From Desulfovibrionales bacterium (GTDB taxonomy: Bacteria > Desulfobacterota > Desulfovibrionia > Desulfovibrionales > Desulfomicrobiaceae): 52,418 nt of DNA. The stretch lies in the NCBI GenBank assembly GCA_012727715.1, contig JAAYGN010000031.1, positions 1 through 52,418 on the forward strand, read 5' to 3'. The translations under genes and the position numbers were made by a program. This document shows, one piece after another, positions 1 through 8,691 of this stretch; within the stretch, counting starts at the first letter, position 1, and every line of letters begins with the position of its first letter. The notes beneath the pieces were generated by a model. That model saw only the letters and a program-made list of their open reading frames with translations, was not told the origin of the DNA and did not search any database.

Positions 1-2
1 AT

Positions 3-587
3 GCTGTGGCCCAAAGGGGACCAGAGCTGGTGGCCAGGACCCAAATTTTGGGTCATGTGCGTGAAATTGTACAAAGTCAGCCCCTGAGCTGGGCATTTTT
101 TTGTGTGGATCTCTCCCGTTTTTCCTTGCCGGCCATATTTTCAGCCATGACCTTGAGCCTGGTAGCCAAGGTTGAGACAATAGTGGTCCATGTGACAGGC
201 CAAATTTCAGACTATTTTTTGTTTGGTTGTGATTTGTTGTCCGTGGATCAAATCTTTACTGGTTCACCCCAAGCAATACTAAATGTTTTATCCCAAGATC
301 AAAAAGGTGTGGTCATTGATCTGGCTGGACTCAACCTTGATTTTGCACCCACTTTTTGTCCTGATCCCTTAAACTATGGAGTGGTCATGGACCTGCCCCA
401 GTCTGCCCAGGTGCAGGCCTATTTGGAAGTGACTGCTCCAGTCCAGGTGCAGGGCCGTCCTTATATCAGTTATGGTGGGCAGCCTGAAAGTGCTCCATTG
501 GTCATGGCCCAAGAATTTTTAGGCTGCTGGGTGTGGGATATTTTATCGCTTCATACCTTTCGACATATCCGTACAACTTATTCCTGA
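3..587 (+). CDS. C-terminal part of an unrecognised protein (5' end outside window)
   Basis: The frame is open from the first bases to a TGA only 4 bases before the EF-G start, so this is probably the end of a gene that begins left of the window. A GTG at 6 and an ATG at 147 are possible internal starts, but neither has a clear ribosome site. I do not recognise the family. The visible 190 or so residues are hydrophobic with no obvious membrane helix, and they carry scattered Cys and Trp (a GCWVWD stretch near the end). The tight spacing suggests co-transcription with the EF-G paralogue downstream. No function is proposed. Confidence 0.6.
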   Translation, partial: AVAQRGPELVARTQILGHVREIVQSQPLSWAFFCVDLSRFSLPAIFSAMTLSLVAKVETIVVHVTGQISDYFLFGCDLLSVDQIFTGSPQAILNVLSQDQKGVVIDLAGLNLDFAPTFCPDPLNYGVVMDLPQSAQVQAYLEVTAPVQVQGRPYISYGGQPESAPLVMAQEFLGCWVWDILSLHTFRHIRTTYS

Positions 588-591
588 GATT

Positions 592-2592
592 ATGAAAAAG
601 ATTGCTCCCTCCAACTTTCGTAATATTGGCATTATTGCCCATATTGATGCTGGCAAGACCACGTTAACCGAACGGCTTCTTTTTTACGCCCACAAAATTC
701 ATAAAACAGGCGAAGTCCATGATGGCAATGCAACCATGGATTTTTTAGAAGAAGAACAAAAACGGGGCATAACCATATCTTCGGCCTGTACGACCATTGA
801 TTGGGCAGGCAACCGGGTCAATATTATTGATACCCCAGGCCATGTGGATTTTAATGTGGAAGTAGAGCGCTCTTTGCGGGTCTGTGACGGTGCAGTAGTT
901 ATTTTTTGCGCCATCAATGGTGTTGAATCCCAAAGTGAAACTGTATGGCGTCAGGCTGCAAAATATCATCTTCCCAAAGTTGTTTTTATCAATAAAATTG
1001 ACCGACCAGGAGCAGACTTTGCGAGGGTCATGGAGGACATGAGTCGCTCTTTTGGGGTTATTCCCTTACCCATGACCATACCCAGCCTTGATGGGGAGGG
1101 TATTATTGATCTTGTACATGAACAAATGCTGATTTTTGACCCCCAGGATCAGGGCAGCACCATTGGTGTAGAACCCATACCCCATACTGATCTCGAAAAA
1201 AGCCAGAGCATGCGCAGGACCTGTATTGAAGCTGTAGCTGATTATGACGATGTGGTCATGGAAAAATATCTGGCTGACGAGCCGATAAGTGTCCAAGAAT
1301 TACTTTTTGCCATACGCCAAGCCACCCTAAGTGGTCAGGCAGTGCCAGTGTATTGTGGTAGTGCACTAAAAAACATGGGCGTGCAGCCCGTCATGGATGG
1401 CATTGTTTCCTTTTTACCAGCACCCCATGAATCTTTTTTTGTCCAACAGGTGAATCAGCAACTGGAGCAGGAAAAGATTAGTCCTGATCAATTGGTAGCT
1501 TTTGTGTTCAAGGTCATGTTTGAAGGGGCCCATAAGAAAAATTTTTTGCGTATCTATCAAGGGCAGATTCGTGAAAATAGTGCAGTATATAATACCCGAT
1601 CCCAGCAGTTTGAAAAAACGCACAAGCTGTATCTGCCTCACGCCAATCGTTCAGAACCATTGATCCAGGCTGTTGCTGGTGAAATTATCGTGGCCACAGG
1701 ACTTAAAGATTGTGTCACGGGTGATACTCTTTTTTCCGGCAAGGCCTCTTTACGATTGGAAAACATTGATATTTTAAAGCCTGTGCTCAGTGTGGCTCTG
1801 GTGCCAGCCAGTGCCAGTGACACAGAAAAGCTGCAATTATTATTGGAGCGTTATTGCGTGGAGGACCCGACCTTACGTGTTTTTGTGGATGAAGATACAG
1901 ACCAACTCATAGTTTCTGGCTTGGGTGAATTGCATTTGGACGTGGTCATGGAGCGCTTACGCCGAGAAAGTAACCTCAATTTTCGCTATGGTAACCCCCA
2001 GGTCATTTTTTTGGAAACCATCCAGGCTGAGGCCCAAGCTGAAGGAAGTTGTATAAAAACCATTGCTGACCAGGTGCATCGTGGTCTGGTGCGTGTGACT
2101 GTGCAAGCAACACCCCGGGGGCAGGGGAATGAAGTCCTTACAGAGTTGCCCCCAAGTGTCCAGGTAGATACAGCTATCCAGGCCATGCATGACGCGTTAC
2201 AAGCCGGAGTTCTTGATGGTTGTGTGGTGACAGATGTGCGAGCTAGGCTAGTCAGCATTGAGCCTTTTGAAGGTGGTCTTTCGGACTTGGGAGTGCGCAT
2301 GGCCACCTTGGAAGCCATGAAAACTGCCTTGGGTCATGCTTCACCCGCACGATTGGAGCCCATCATGGATTTGAAGTTACGTATGCCGGCTGAATATCTA
2401 GGTGATTGCGTGAATTTGCTGGGCACGAAAAATGCCCGCATCCTTGATGTCATCACAGATGAACATGATTCACATATTAAGGCCCAAGCTCCCATGCGTC
2501 AGCTCTTTGGATTTACCACAGAGCTTCGCTCCCGCACCAAAGGTAAAGCCTTTTATGCTCTGGTATTCAGCCATTACGGCCTGGCCGGTTAA
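592..2592 (+). CDS. fusA: Elongation factor G paralogue (EF-G2-like GTPase)
   Basis: This is a translational GTPase of the EF-G family, which in its canonical form drives ribosomal translocation. The G domain is intact: AHIDAGKTT (G1, about residues 16-24), the RGITI switch segment, DTPGH (G3) and NKID (G4). Domains II to V follow, including a GLGELHLDVV stretch typical of domain III. At 666 residues it is slightly shorter than standard EF-G (around 690). It does not sit in an rpsL-rpsG-tuf operon, so it is probably the second, divergent EF-G many Desulfovibrio-like bacteria carry rather than the main factor. The ATG lies 4 bases after the preceding stop. Family assignment is firm; the specialised role (recycling, stress or recoding) is unknown. 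Confidence 0.9.
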   Translation: MKKIAPSNFRNIGIIAHIDAGKTTLTERLLFYAHKIHKTGEVHDGNATMDFLEEEQKRGITISSACTTIDWAGNRVNIIDTPGHVDFNVEVERSLRVCDGAVVIFCAINGVESQSETVWRQAAKYHLPKVVFINKIDRPGADFARVMEDMSRSFGVIPLPMTIPSLDGEGIIDLVHEQMLIFDPQDQGSTIGVEPIPHTDLEKSQSMRRTCIEAVADYDDVVMEKYLADEPISVQELLFAIRQATLSGQAVPVYCGSALKNMGVQPVMDGIVSFLPAPHESFFVQQVNQQLEQEKISPDQLVAFVFKVMFEGAHKKNFLRIYQGQIRENSAVYNTRSQQFEKTHKLYLPHANRSEPLIQAVAGEIIVATGLKDCVTGDTLFSGKASLRLENIDILKPVLSVALVPASASDTEKLQLLLERYCVEDPTLRVFVDEDTDQLIVSGLGELHLDVVMERLRRESNLNFRYGNPQVIFLETIQAEAQAEGSCIKTIADQVHRGLVRVTVQATPRGQGNEVLTELPPSVQVDTAIQAMHDALQAGVLDGCVVTDVRARLVSIEPFEGGLSDLGVRMATLEAMKTALGHASPARLEPIMDLKLRMPAEYLGDCVNLLGTKNARILDVITDEHDSHIKAQAPMRQLFGFTTELRSRTKGKAFYALVFSHYGLAG

Positions 2593-2627
2593 TATTTCAG
2601 AGCAATCAATGTATAAAGGAGGATCTC

Positions 2628-2936
2628 ATGAGCGATAAACCAGAACACTATCAGCAACTGCAAACCAAGTATCCAGCATTACTCAATGCTGCCGAAACCT
2701 TAGGCAAAACAGCACGAGAAGCAGGGCCTTTAAGTGAAAAGGAACGACAATTGGTGCAATTGGGTGCATCAGCAGCTTTGCGCTCTCAAGGTGCTGTACG
2801 CAGTCATGCTCGCCGGGCTTTGGCTGCTGGAGCTACACCAGAAGAAGTGCGCCATGCAGTGATTGTCTTGACCAGTACCATTGGTTTTCCTACGGTTGCT
2901 GCGGCTTTGGATTGGCTGGAAAAGGTCATGGACTAA
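2628..2936 (+). CDS. Carboxymuconolactone decarboxylase (AhpD-like) family protein without the redox cysteines
   Basis: This 102-residue all-helical protein matches the CMD/AhpD fold: a central LGASAALRSQGAVRSHARRALAAGATPEEVRHAV segment followed by a helix ending GFPTVAAALDWL. In AhpD-type members the segment reads CxxCHxxxA and carries the peroxidase-reducing thiols. Here the cysteine positions are Ala and Ser (AVRSH), and the protein contains no Cys at all. A thiol-redox role is therefore unlikely. A strong AAAGGAGG site precedes the ATG. It lies 35 bases after the EF-G paralogue and before RidA. Function is not known beyond the family. Confidence 0.85.
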   Translation: MSDKPEHYQQLQTKYPALLNAAETLGKTAREAGPLSEKERQLVQLGASAALRSQGAVRSHARRALAAGATPEEVRHAVIVLTSTIGFPTVAAALDWLEKVMD

Positions 2937-2987
2937 TCAGTTTTTTGCTCACCTAGCCTGTATTGGCTTTTGAAAAGGAGTTTTTGC

Positions 2988-3386
2988 ATGACGTGTACTT
3001 TAACTTTTATTGCAACAGATAAGGCCCCAGCGGCAGTTGGGCCGTATTCTCAGGCTGTGCGTGCCAATGGTCTGCTCTATGTGAGTGGCCAATTGGGCAT
3101 GAATCCGCAAACCAATACCTTTGCAGGAGATAGCTTTGAAATTCAGGCCAAACAAGCCTTGGCCAACATGGGGGCTATCTTGAATGCTGCTGGTTGTGCC
3201 ATTACTGATATTGTTAGTGTAGATGTATTTATGATTGATCTTGGTAATTTCAAAATTTTTAATGGTCTTTACGATGAATTTATGGCTGGTCATCGTCCTG
3301 CGCGGGCCGCTATTGAGGTTTCAGGCCTGCCCTTGGGTGGGCTGGTAGAACTTAAATGTGTGGCTATCTGTAAGGATCCTGCATGA
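2988..3386 (+). CDS. ridA: RidA family enamine/imine deaminase
   Basis: RidA (YjgF/UK114) proteins are small trimeric enzymes that hydrolyse reactive 2-aminoacrylate-type enamines made by PLP enzymes. The protein shows the usual start (TDKAPAAVGPYSQAVRANGLLYVSGQLG) and the C-terminal signature RPARAAIEVSGLPLGGLVELKCVA, whose first Arg is the substrate-carboxylate ligand in the family. I use the ATG at 2988 because AAAAGGAG sits 7 bases upstream; the listed TTG at 2970 would overlap that site. The 132-residue length is normal. The stop overlaps the next start (ATGA), so it is translationally coupled to the LOG-family gene. Confidence 0.92.
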   Translation: MTCTLTFIATDKAPAAVGPYSQAVRANGLLYVSGQLGMNPQTNTFAGDSFEIQAKQALANMGAILNAAGCAITDIVSVDVFMIDLGNFKIFNGLYDEFMAGHRPARAAIEVSGLPLGGLVELKCVAICKDPA

Positions 3387-4273
3387 CCCAAAAAATTTTA
3401 CGTCCAAGAGTATTTCCCTCAGCCAATGAAGACGCCAAGGCAGCCAGGCAGCATGTCAACACTCCTCAGTGTAATTCTCCTTCCTACCGCCTGGCTTTCC
3501 AGGATCAGGACTTTCTTTTACGAGAGGAATTGCGTCCGGTACGTCTCCAATTGGAACTGCTCAAGCCAGAGTTGGCCCTGCAGGAGCAGCAGATTGAATC
3601 CACTATTGTGATTTATGGCAGTGCTCGCATGCTTGATCCTGAATCAGCCAATGTACGCCTGGAAAAAATTCTGGAGGCATTAAAAAAAGATCCTGAAGAT
3701 ACTTTTTTGCAGCAAGAATTAGTCCGGGCCCGCACCATGGTCAGTAATAGCCGATATTATAACGAGTCCCGTAAACTTGGCCGGCTTATTTCTGAAAATA
3801 CAGATGCATACAAATACGTGGTCATGACCGGTGGAGGCTTTGGCATCATGGGTGCAGCCAATCATGGAGCCCATGATGTGGGAGCTAAAAGTATTGGTAT
3901 GAACATTGTGCTGCCCTTTGAACAGGAGCCCAACCCGTATATCACTCCAGAATTGAGCTTTCAATTTCACTATTTTGCCATCCGCAAGATGCACCTTTTA
4001 ATGCGCGCCAAGGCCGTAGTGGCTTTTCCCGGTGGATTTGGAACCTTGGATGAGCTTTTTGAAGTTTTGACCCTGATTCAGACCCGTAAGGTACGCCCCA
4101 TTCCTGTTCTGCTGTTTGGACGTCGTTTTTGGCAGCGAGTCATCAATTTTGATGTTCTGGTAGAGGAGGGCACCATTAACCCTGAGGACGTAAATATTTT
4201 TCAATATGTAAGCACTGCTGAGCAGGCCTGGGAAATTATTGCGGCCAGCAACAATATTGAAGTTCATCCTTAG
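3383..4273 (+). CDS. LOG family protein (TIGR00730-like, cytokinin riboside phosphoribohydrolase-type fold)
   Basis: The Rossmann-like LOG domain occupies about residues 70-290: VIYGSARM, then VMTGGGFGIMGAANHGAHDVG, then PGGFGTLDELFEVL, the PGGxGTxxE nucleotide-binding signature. Proteins of this family were long annotated as lysine decarboxylases, but the characterised activity is release of the base from nucleoside monophosphates. This is a longer version with an additional N-terminal helical stretch of about 70 residues and an insertion (ALKKDPEDTFLQQELVRAR) before the motif region. Its start overlaps the ridA stop by ATGA. A hairpin terminator follows. The natural substrate cannot be told from sequence. 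Confidence 0.88.
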   Translation: MTQKILRPRVFPSANEDAKAARQHVNTPQCNSPSYRLAFQDQDFLLREELRPVRLQLELLKPELALQEQQIESTIVIYGSARMLDPESANVRLEKILEALKKDPEDTFLQQELVRARTMVSNSRYYNESRKLGRLISENTDAYKYVVMTGGGFGIMGAANHGAHDVGAKSIGMNIVLPFEQEPNPYITPELSFQFHYFAIRKMHLLMRAKAVVAFPGGFGTLDELFEVLTLIQTRKVRPIPVLLFGRRFWQRVINFDVLVEEGTINPEDVNIFQYVSTAEQAWEIIAASNNIEVHP

Positions 4274-4316
4274 TTGTAGTTTGGAAAAGATAGAGTGGAC
4301 AGAGACAGATCCCTTG

Positions 4317-4378
4317 CCCACCAAGGCAAACGGGTAGTTTTCGAGCATTGAACGACCCGTTTATCCTGGTGGGTTTTT
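4317..4378 (+). terminator. Large hairpin terminator after the EF-G/ridA/LOG operon
   Basis: CCCACCAAGGCAAACGGGT at 4317-4335 pairs with ACCCGTTTATCCTGGTGGG at 4355-4373, with a short internal mismatch, and is followed directly by TTTTT on the + strand. It separates the rightward operon from the convergent PepSY gene. There is no matching T-run on the minus side, so it should act mainly on rightward transcription. Confidence 0.75.
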
Positions 4379-4412
4379 GCATAATTCTGCACGTAAATAA
4401 ACCAGATATGCT

Positions 4413-4865
4413 TTATGGTCTTGTGTCTCCAGTCATGGGATCCACAACCAGCTTGATCTTTTGTCTGTCCTTGCGCAGTTTAACTTCCCAAAATCCATCA
4501 TCAAATTCAACTTCTGTTATGGTTCCCTGACCACGAGCTTCAATGGATTGAATGATTATTGAGAGTGCCAGGGAGTTTGCCGGTGGTGTTTCCTCAAAAT
4601 GGGTTGGTCTGCGACGCTGTTCCTGGCCGGTTTCAGGGTTAAGGTACAGCTTCAGACATCCTTGCTCCTGGCAGACCTTGATCTCCCATAAACCGTCGTC
4701 AAATTCAGCCTCTGAGATGCTGCCCAGTTTTTGGTCTTCCACCCCCTTTATAATGCTTGAAAGTGGCTTGCTCGTGGGTGACGGCAGTTCTCCTGCAATT
4801 GCGGTGGCTAACCAGGCACCTACTAAACCAGCCATAAAAAAGATGACCATATTTCTGCCTTGCAT
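4413..4865 (-). CDS. Secreted protein with two PepSY-like repeats
   Basis: The product has 150 residues with an N-terminal signal or anchor segment (MVIFFMAGLVGAWLATAIAG). It then carries two copies of one module: SIIKGVEDQKLGSISEAEFDDGLWEIKV at about residues 40-67 and SIIIQSIEARGQGTITEVEFDDGFWEVKL at about 100-128. The pattern (helix, then xDDGxWEVxV, then a basic strand and DPxTG) is that of PepSY domains, which are thought to bind ligands or inhibit proteases outside the cytoplasm. The start at 4865 is chosen because AAGGAGG lies just upstream; the track's longer start has no support. The gene follows the MCE transport operon by 123 bases and may belong to it. Exact function unknown. Confidence 0.8.
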   Translation of the reverse strand: MQGRNMVIFFMAGLVGAWLATAIAGELPSPTSKPLSSIIKGVEDQKLGSISEAEFDDGLWEIKVCQEQGCLKLYLNPETGQEQRRRPTHFEETPPANSLALSIIIQSIEARGQGTITEVEFDDGFWEVKLRKDRQKIKLVVDPMTGDTRP

Positions 4866-4988
4866 GGTATGCCTCCTTGATGAAAAGTATCGTATCTTTT
4901 TATTTGTTGAATACCAAGGCCATGTTGAACATCCTGGACACAAAATAATGGGGAGCACTTCAAGCTAAGAAAATAAGCAAGGCAGTAC

Positions 4989-5615
4989 TCACAATTTATC
5001 CTGGTGATCCACAATAGCCTGATGGATATCCGCAATAATTTGTGCTGATAACCGGCTCATAACCAGACTCATGGATTCAGCCACGGAGCCAGGATTTTTT
5101 TTGGCACAGGGTTCTGATGCTTTGAACTGGCGTTGAAAAATGACCAGATCTGGGATGTGGCGTACCCGTGCATTCAACAGGGTAATGGTCAGTTCTGCTG
5201 TGGCCAGCCAGCCATCTTCCTCGTCTAACTCCATCCATTCCTCAACCATCCCTTCAACAATATACATGGATGGTACGGATGAGCCTGGACCATTGACAGC
5301 TAAAAAAAGTTTACTGGCAATCATATCTCGTCGCAAATAATCCTGTACCAACACTGGGGGTGTAGCCCGCCAACGGTGATAGGCATATTCCTGACGTCCA
5401 AAAGCTAAGTCGCGGTAAATCATTTTCGGAGTACCAAATTCCGGGGCCACATCAAAACGATTTAAGGTGATGGACACAGGAAGTGGAGCACCAGAAAATT
5501 CAGGGCTATCATATTCCAGGGTATAATAGCGAGTATCAGGAATATGCACACGTGAGGACGTGCATCCGGTTAAAAACAACAATACAAAACAAAGTCCGAT
5601 AGGGTAACGCAACAT
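4989..5615 (-). CDS. ABC-type transport auxiliary lipoprotein (PqiC/DUF330-like)
   Basis: A signal peptide ends in the lipobox LTGC, so the mature protein is a lipid-anchored envelope protein. The segment RYYTLEYDSPEFSG...LPVSITLNRFDVAPEF...MIYRD and the C-terminal VMSRLSAQIIADIHQAI match the ABC_trans_aux family (E. coli PqiC), which partners MCE proteins in lipid transport between membranes. It is the fourth gene of a minus-strand operon after mlaE, mlaF and mlaD, with AGGAG upstream and only 10 bases from the mlaD stop. Its presence, with no MlaC-like soluble carrier in the window, points to a PqiABC-like delivery design. Protein length (208) fits. Confidence 0.87.
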   Translation of the reverse strand: MLRYPIGLCFVLLFLTGCTSSRVHIPDTRYYTLEYDSPEFSGAPLPVSITLNRFDVAPEFGTPKMIYRDLAFGRQEYAYHRWRATPPVLVQDYLRRDMIASKLFLAVNGPGSSVPSMYIVEGMVEEWMELDEEDGWLATAELTITLLNARVRHIPDLVIFQRQFKASEPCAKKNPGSVAESMSLVMSRLSAQIIADIHQAIVDHQDKL

Positions 5616-5625
5616 TAAAGTTCTC

Positions 5626-6639
5626 CTATTCTTCCACTATTCTGGGCTTTGGAGGCTTGGAAAAAATCAATTGCGATGGTTGATTTTCCACGTTGGAGAT
5701 AAGGCTGTTTAGGCTGGCTGAAGTTTGCTCCAAATTTTCAGCGGTCATGGTCAGTCGTTCTTGTAAGTTTTTGATAGACCATTGCATTTGCAGCATGGTT
5801 GCTTCTCCTTGAGCCACAAATCCTTCGGTTTTGGTCATCGTGTTGGCCAAAGAAATCATGGCTGTATCCACATGAGGACGATTCGTGGCCAGCATGGTTT
5901 GAAATTCCTTTAAAATCTCATCAATGGTGGTCAATTGGGAAGTAGCTCCTTCCATGAGTTGGCGTGAAGCCCGAATAGATTGGTCCATGTTTTGAGCCAT
6001 GGCCTGTAATTGTTTGGGCCCTAGGGCTTCATTGATATTGGCCAAAAGTTGGCGAATATCCCTGGAAATTTCCCCAAGCTCTGTTTCAGCTATGGTTGTG
6101 TGCAAAGTGGTAACGGCAGCCATGGCTTCATCTGAAATACCCTTAAAATCAACAGATTGAATTTTAGCAGTGATTTCATCAACTTCTCTAAAAAATTTTC
6201 GAATTACGGATGGTCTGGAGGCAATGACCGGATGCTCTGGTGTAAAACTTAAGGCTGGAGAAAAATCTTTGCTTTGGGGATCAAGCTTATCGATTTCCAC
6301 AAACATAGCTCCAGTAATGCCCACATTGGAGAGAAAGGCCACGCCATTTTCAAAGCGTGTGGCATCTGTAGTTTCTTTATCCTCAATCATGATAGTTACT
6401 TCAATCAAATGAAAATCCGGGGCAATGCCAATGGATTTAACCCGCCCCACTGGAACTCCACGATATTTAACCGGAGAATCAACTCCCAGGCCTTGTACAG
6501 ATTCATCAAAATAAGTCACAAAAATTTGTCCTCGGCGCAAGAATGAACTCATACCCAGCCAGATAACGGCCAGAGTGGCCAAAGCCAGACCAGCCGTCAT
6601 AAACAAACCCACTGAAAAGTTTACACGCGCAGAGGCCAT
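5626..6639 (-). CDS. mlaD: MCE/MlaD-family lipid-transport substrate-binding protein
   Basis: This single-pass inner-membrane protein is the MCE subunit of a lipid ABC importer/exporter. A transmembrane helix (FMTAGLALATLAVIWLGM, about residues 12-30) is followed by the MCE domain at about 38-120 (VTYFDESVQGLGVDSPVKYRGVPVGRVKSIGI) and a long helical, Gln/Thr-rich tail. I take the start at 6639 (MASARVNFSVG) because GGAG lies at correct spacing; the ORF track's extra 30 residues overlap the preceding gene. At 337 residues it is longer than E. coli MlaD (183) because of the tail, like many proteobacterial one-MCE proteins. It sits 10 bases after mlaF. Confidence 0.92.
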   Translation of the reverse strand: MASARVNFSVGLFMTAGLALATLAVIWLGMSSFLRRGQIFVTYFDESVQGLGVDSPVKYRGVPVGRVKSIGIAPDFHLIEVTIMIEDKETTDATRFENGVAFLSNVGITGAMFVEIDKLDPQSKDFSPALSFTPEHPVIASRPSVIRKFFREVDEITAKIQSVDFKGISDEAMAAVTTLHTTIAETELGEISRDIRQLLANINEALGPKQLQAMAQNMDQSIRASRQLMEGATSQLTTIDEILKEFQTMLATNRPHVDTAMISLANTMTKTEGFVAQGEATMLQMQWSIKNLQERLTMTAENLEQTSASLNSLISNVENQPSQLIFSKPPKPRIVEE

Positions 6640-6649
6640 GTGATCTCCG

Positions 6650-7396
6650 TTATCCTTGACGATTAAAAAATTGGCGCACAAAGGGATGATCGCTCGTATC
6701 TCGTAAAATCCGAGGATCGCCGTCAGCAATGATGGCCTTGGTATTTTTGTCCAACATTATAATACGTGTGGCAATGGCAAAAATAGATGCCAATTCATGG
6801 CTCACAATAACAAAGGTGGTACCCAAGGTACGATTTAATCGTAAAATTAACTCATCCAATTCTGCAGAACTAACGGGGTCAAGGCCAGCTGAAGGTTCAT
6901 CCAAAAACAGGATCTCTGGATTGAGGGCCAGGGCCCTGGCAATGGCAGCCCTTTTTTTCATGCCTCCCGAGAGCTCTTCAGGTAAATGATGTTCAAAGCC
7001 TTCCAGACCCACTTGTTGCAGTTTAAGCCGCACCAAATCGTCAATGGCAGCTTGAGGAAGCAAGGTGTATTCGGCAATGGGCAGAGCGATATTTTCTCCT
7101 AAGGTCATGGATGAAAAAAGGGCCCCAGCCTGGTACATGACTCCAATACGATGTAAAATGTGTCGATATTCTGTGTCATCCTCAGGGTTAAGGGCAAGTC
7201 CAGCAATGGTAATGGTACCGGCCATGGGTTTATACAGACCAATTAAATGCTTGAGCAAGGTTGATTTACCACAGCCACTGCCACCCAAAATAACAAAGAT
7301 TTCACCTGGATGAATGTCGAAATTCAAACCTTGAAGAATAACGCGCTGGCCAAAACCCATGGTCAGGTCACGCACACAGATAATGGGTGTACTCAT
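6650..7396 (-). CDS. mlaF: MlaF-like ABC transporter ATP-binding protein
   Basis: The ATPase of the MCE transporter. Motifs in order: Walker A GGSGCGKST, Q-loop region MYQAGALFSSMT, signature LSGGMKKRAAIARA, Walker B ILFLDEPSAGLDP and the switch histidine in VIVSHE. LSGGMKKR with Met-Lys-Lys is characteristic of the Mla/Mkl ATPase subfamily. The ATG at 7396 overlaps the mlaE stop as ATGA, which suggests translational coupling; the TTG at 7405 in the track is an alternative. At 248 residues the length is normal. It energises movement of lipids through the MlaE permease dimer. Confidence 0.93.
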   Translation of the reverse strand: MSTPIICVRDLTMGFGQRVILQGLNFDIHPGEIFVILGGSGCGKSTLLKHLIGLYKPMAGTITIAGLALNPEDDTEYRHILHRIGVMYQAGALFSSMTLGENIALPIAEYTLLPQAAIDDLVRLKLQQVGLEGFEHHLPEELSGGMKKRAAIARALALNPEILFLDEPSAGLDPVSSAELDELILRLNRTLGTTFVIVSHELASIFAIATRIIMLDKNTKAIIADGDPRILRDTSDHPFVRQFFNRQG

Positions 7397-8517
7397 GGTC
7401 GCCAATACCTTAAGATTATGGCCAAAATAGAATCCACGAGAATGACCATAAAAATACCGTTTACCACTGCTGAAGTAGTGGCCTGACCCACAGAAGCTGC
7501 TCCTCCGCGCACCTGATATCCTTTAAAGCAGCCAATAACAGAAATAAGAACTGCGAAAATAGCACTTTTAAAAAGACCCCAATTAATATCAAAAATGGTC
7601 AGGGTATTCATGGTTTGCGTCATGTAGGCTGTAGGGGTCAGGCTCAAGGTACCTACCCCAATTAAAAGACCGCCAGCAATGGCAAACAAATTGGAATACA
7701 AAGCCAATAAAGGGACCACCAGCACTGAGGCAATCACCTTGGGAACCACTAAAAACAACGTTGGCCGAAAGCCCATGGTCACCAGAGCATCCACTTCTTC
7801 GGAAACCTTCATGGTGCCTATTTCAGCCGCAAAAGCTGAACCCGAGCGACCAGCCACAATAATAGCGGTCATAATGGGCCCAAGTTCTCTGACCATGGCC
7901 AAGGCGACCAGGGAAGCGACATAAATATTGGCTCCAAATTGTTGCAATTGTACGGCAGACATAAAAGCCATGATCAAACCCAGTAAAAAACTGATCAACC
8001 CCACAATAGGCAGAGCATCCACACCTACCCGTTTCATGTAGTCAATGGTCGTTTTAACACGGAGCTGCCCAGGATGACGTAAAAGAGTAACAAGAGCCAG
8101 GGTCACTTCACCCACAAAGGAAACATGTTTGTTGGCCTGGTCCAGTACCTTTATGGTTTTCTTGCCAAAACGTGTTATTAGCCCTGGAGCAGGGGGCTTG
8201 CTTGGGCCTGAACTGGGTAGAGTATCCAGGTGAAGAAAATCCAAGAGTTCTTGCACATGCTTGGGCACTGCTTCTAATTGCAGGGTAACTCCCTGGTTTT
8301 CAGTCAGACGCATGAGATGAACAATAACCAAGGCACCACAATCATCCATATGCGTCACCGCATGAACATCTACTCGAAGCAATGGTGGGAGAGGAGAAGG
8401 GAGCGTATCCAAGGCTTTCAAAATATCTGCAATAGTACGCAGATCAAGACTCCCGGCCAAATGAATGGTCAAGCTGTGCAAGTCCTGGGTGATCGTGAGT
8501 GCGGTATTGGTCTTCAT
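7393..8517 (-). CDS. mlaE: MlaE-family lipid ABC permease with N-terminal STAS domain
   Basis: Residues 1-100 form a STAS-like domain (ITQDLHSLTIHLAGSLDLRTIADIL...VDVHAVTHMDDCGALVIVHLM). In E. coli this role is played by a separate protein, MlaB, that binds MlaF. Residues 110-374 are the MlaE permease with multiple membrane helices and the conserved block ALAMVRELGPIMTAIIVAGRSGSAFAAEIGTMKVSEEVDALVTMG. The natural fusion is common outside enterobacteria. It is the first gene of the operon mlaE-mlaF-mlaD-lipoprotein, and a 174-base divergent region separates it from the secreted protein at 8692. A weak GAGAAA site precedes the ATG. Confidence 0.93.
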   Translation of the reverse strand: MKTNTALTITQDLHSLTIHLAGSLDLRTIADILKALDTLPSPLPPLLRVDVHAVTHMDDCGALVIVHLMRLTENQGVTLQLEAVPKHVQELLDFLHLDTLPSSGPSKPPAPGLITRFGKKTIKVLDQANKHVSFVGEVTLALVTLLRHPGQLRVKTTIDYMKRVGVDALPIVGLISFLLGLIMAFMSAVQLQQFGANIYVASLVALAMVRELGPIMTAIIVAGRSGSAFAAEIGTMKVSEEVDALVTMGFRPTLFLVVPKVIASVLVVPLLALYSNLFAIAGGLLIGVGTLSLTPTAYMTQTMNTLTIFDINWGLFKSAIFAVLISVIGCFKGYQVRGGAASVGQATTSAVVNGIFMVILVDSILAIILRYWRP

Positions 8518-8617
8518 AAATTTTCTCAGGTTAAAGCGCAGGCTTCTGCATAGCTCAGGCCTGTCTACACGTCCAGAACCTCCCTTCAGGCGTATTTATT
8601 TGGTGGCAATGCTTTTC

Positions 8618-8644
8618 TTGAATCCTGTGCTCAAGTATGATAAT
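8618..8644 (+). promoter_or_regulatory. Weak candidate sigma-70 promoter
   Basis: TTGAAT and GATAAT are separated by 15 bases, shorter than the 17-base optimum, 48 bases upstream of the secreted-protein start. The divergent 8518-8691 region must hold promoters for both this gene and mlaE, but nothing stronger is visible. Confidence 0.3.
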
Positions 8645-8691
8645 TTGCCAGCATAGTTTTTTATAACTCCCAAACGCATAGGAAGAACAAT

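Noticed and set aside
4552-4968. 138-aa plus-strand ORF over the PepSY gene
   Set aside because: Opposite-strand shadow; the minus frame has the signal peptide, repeats and ribosome site.
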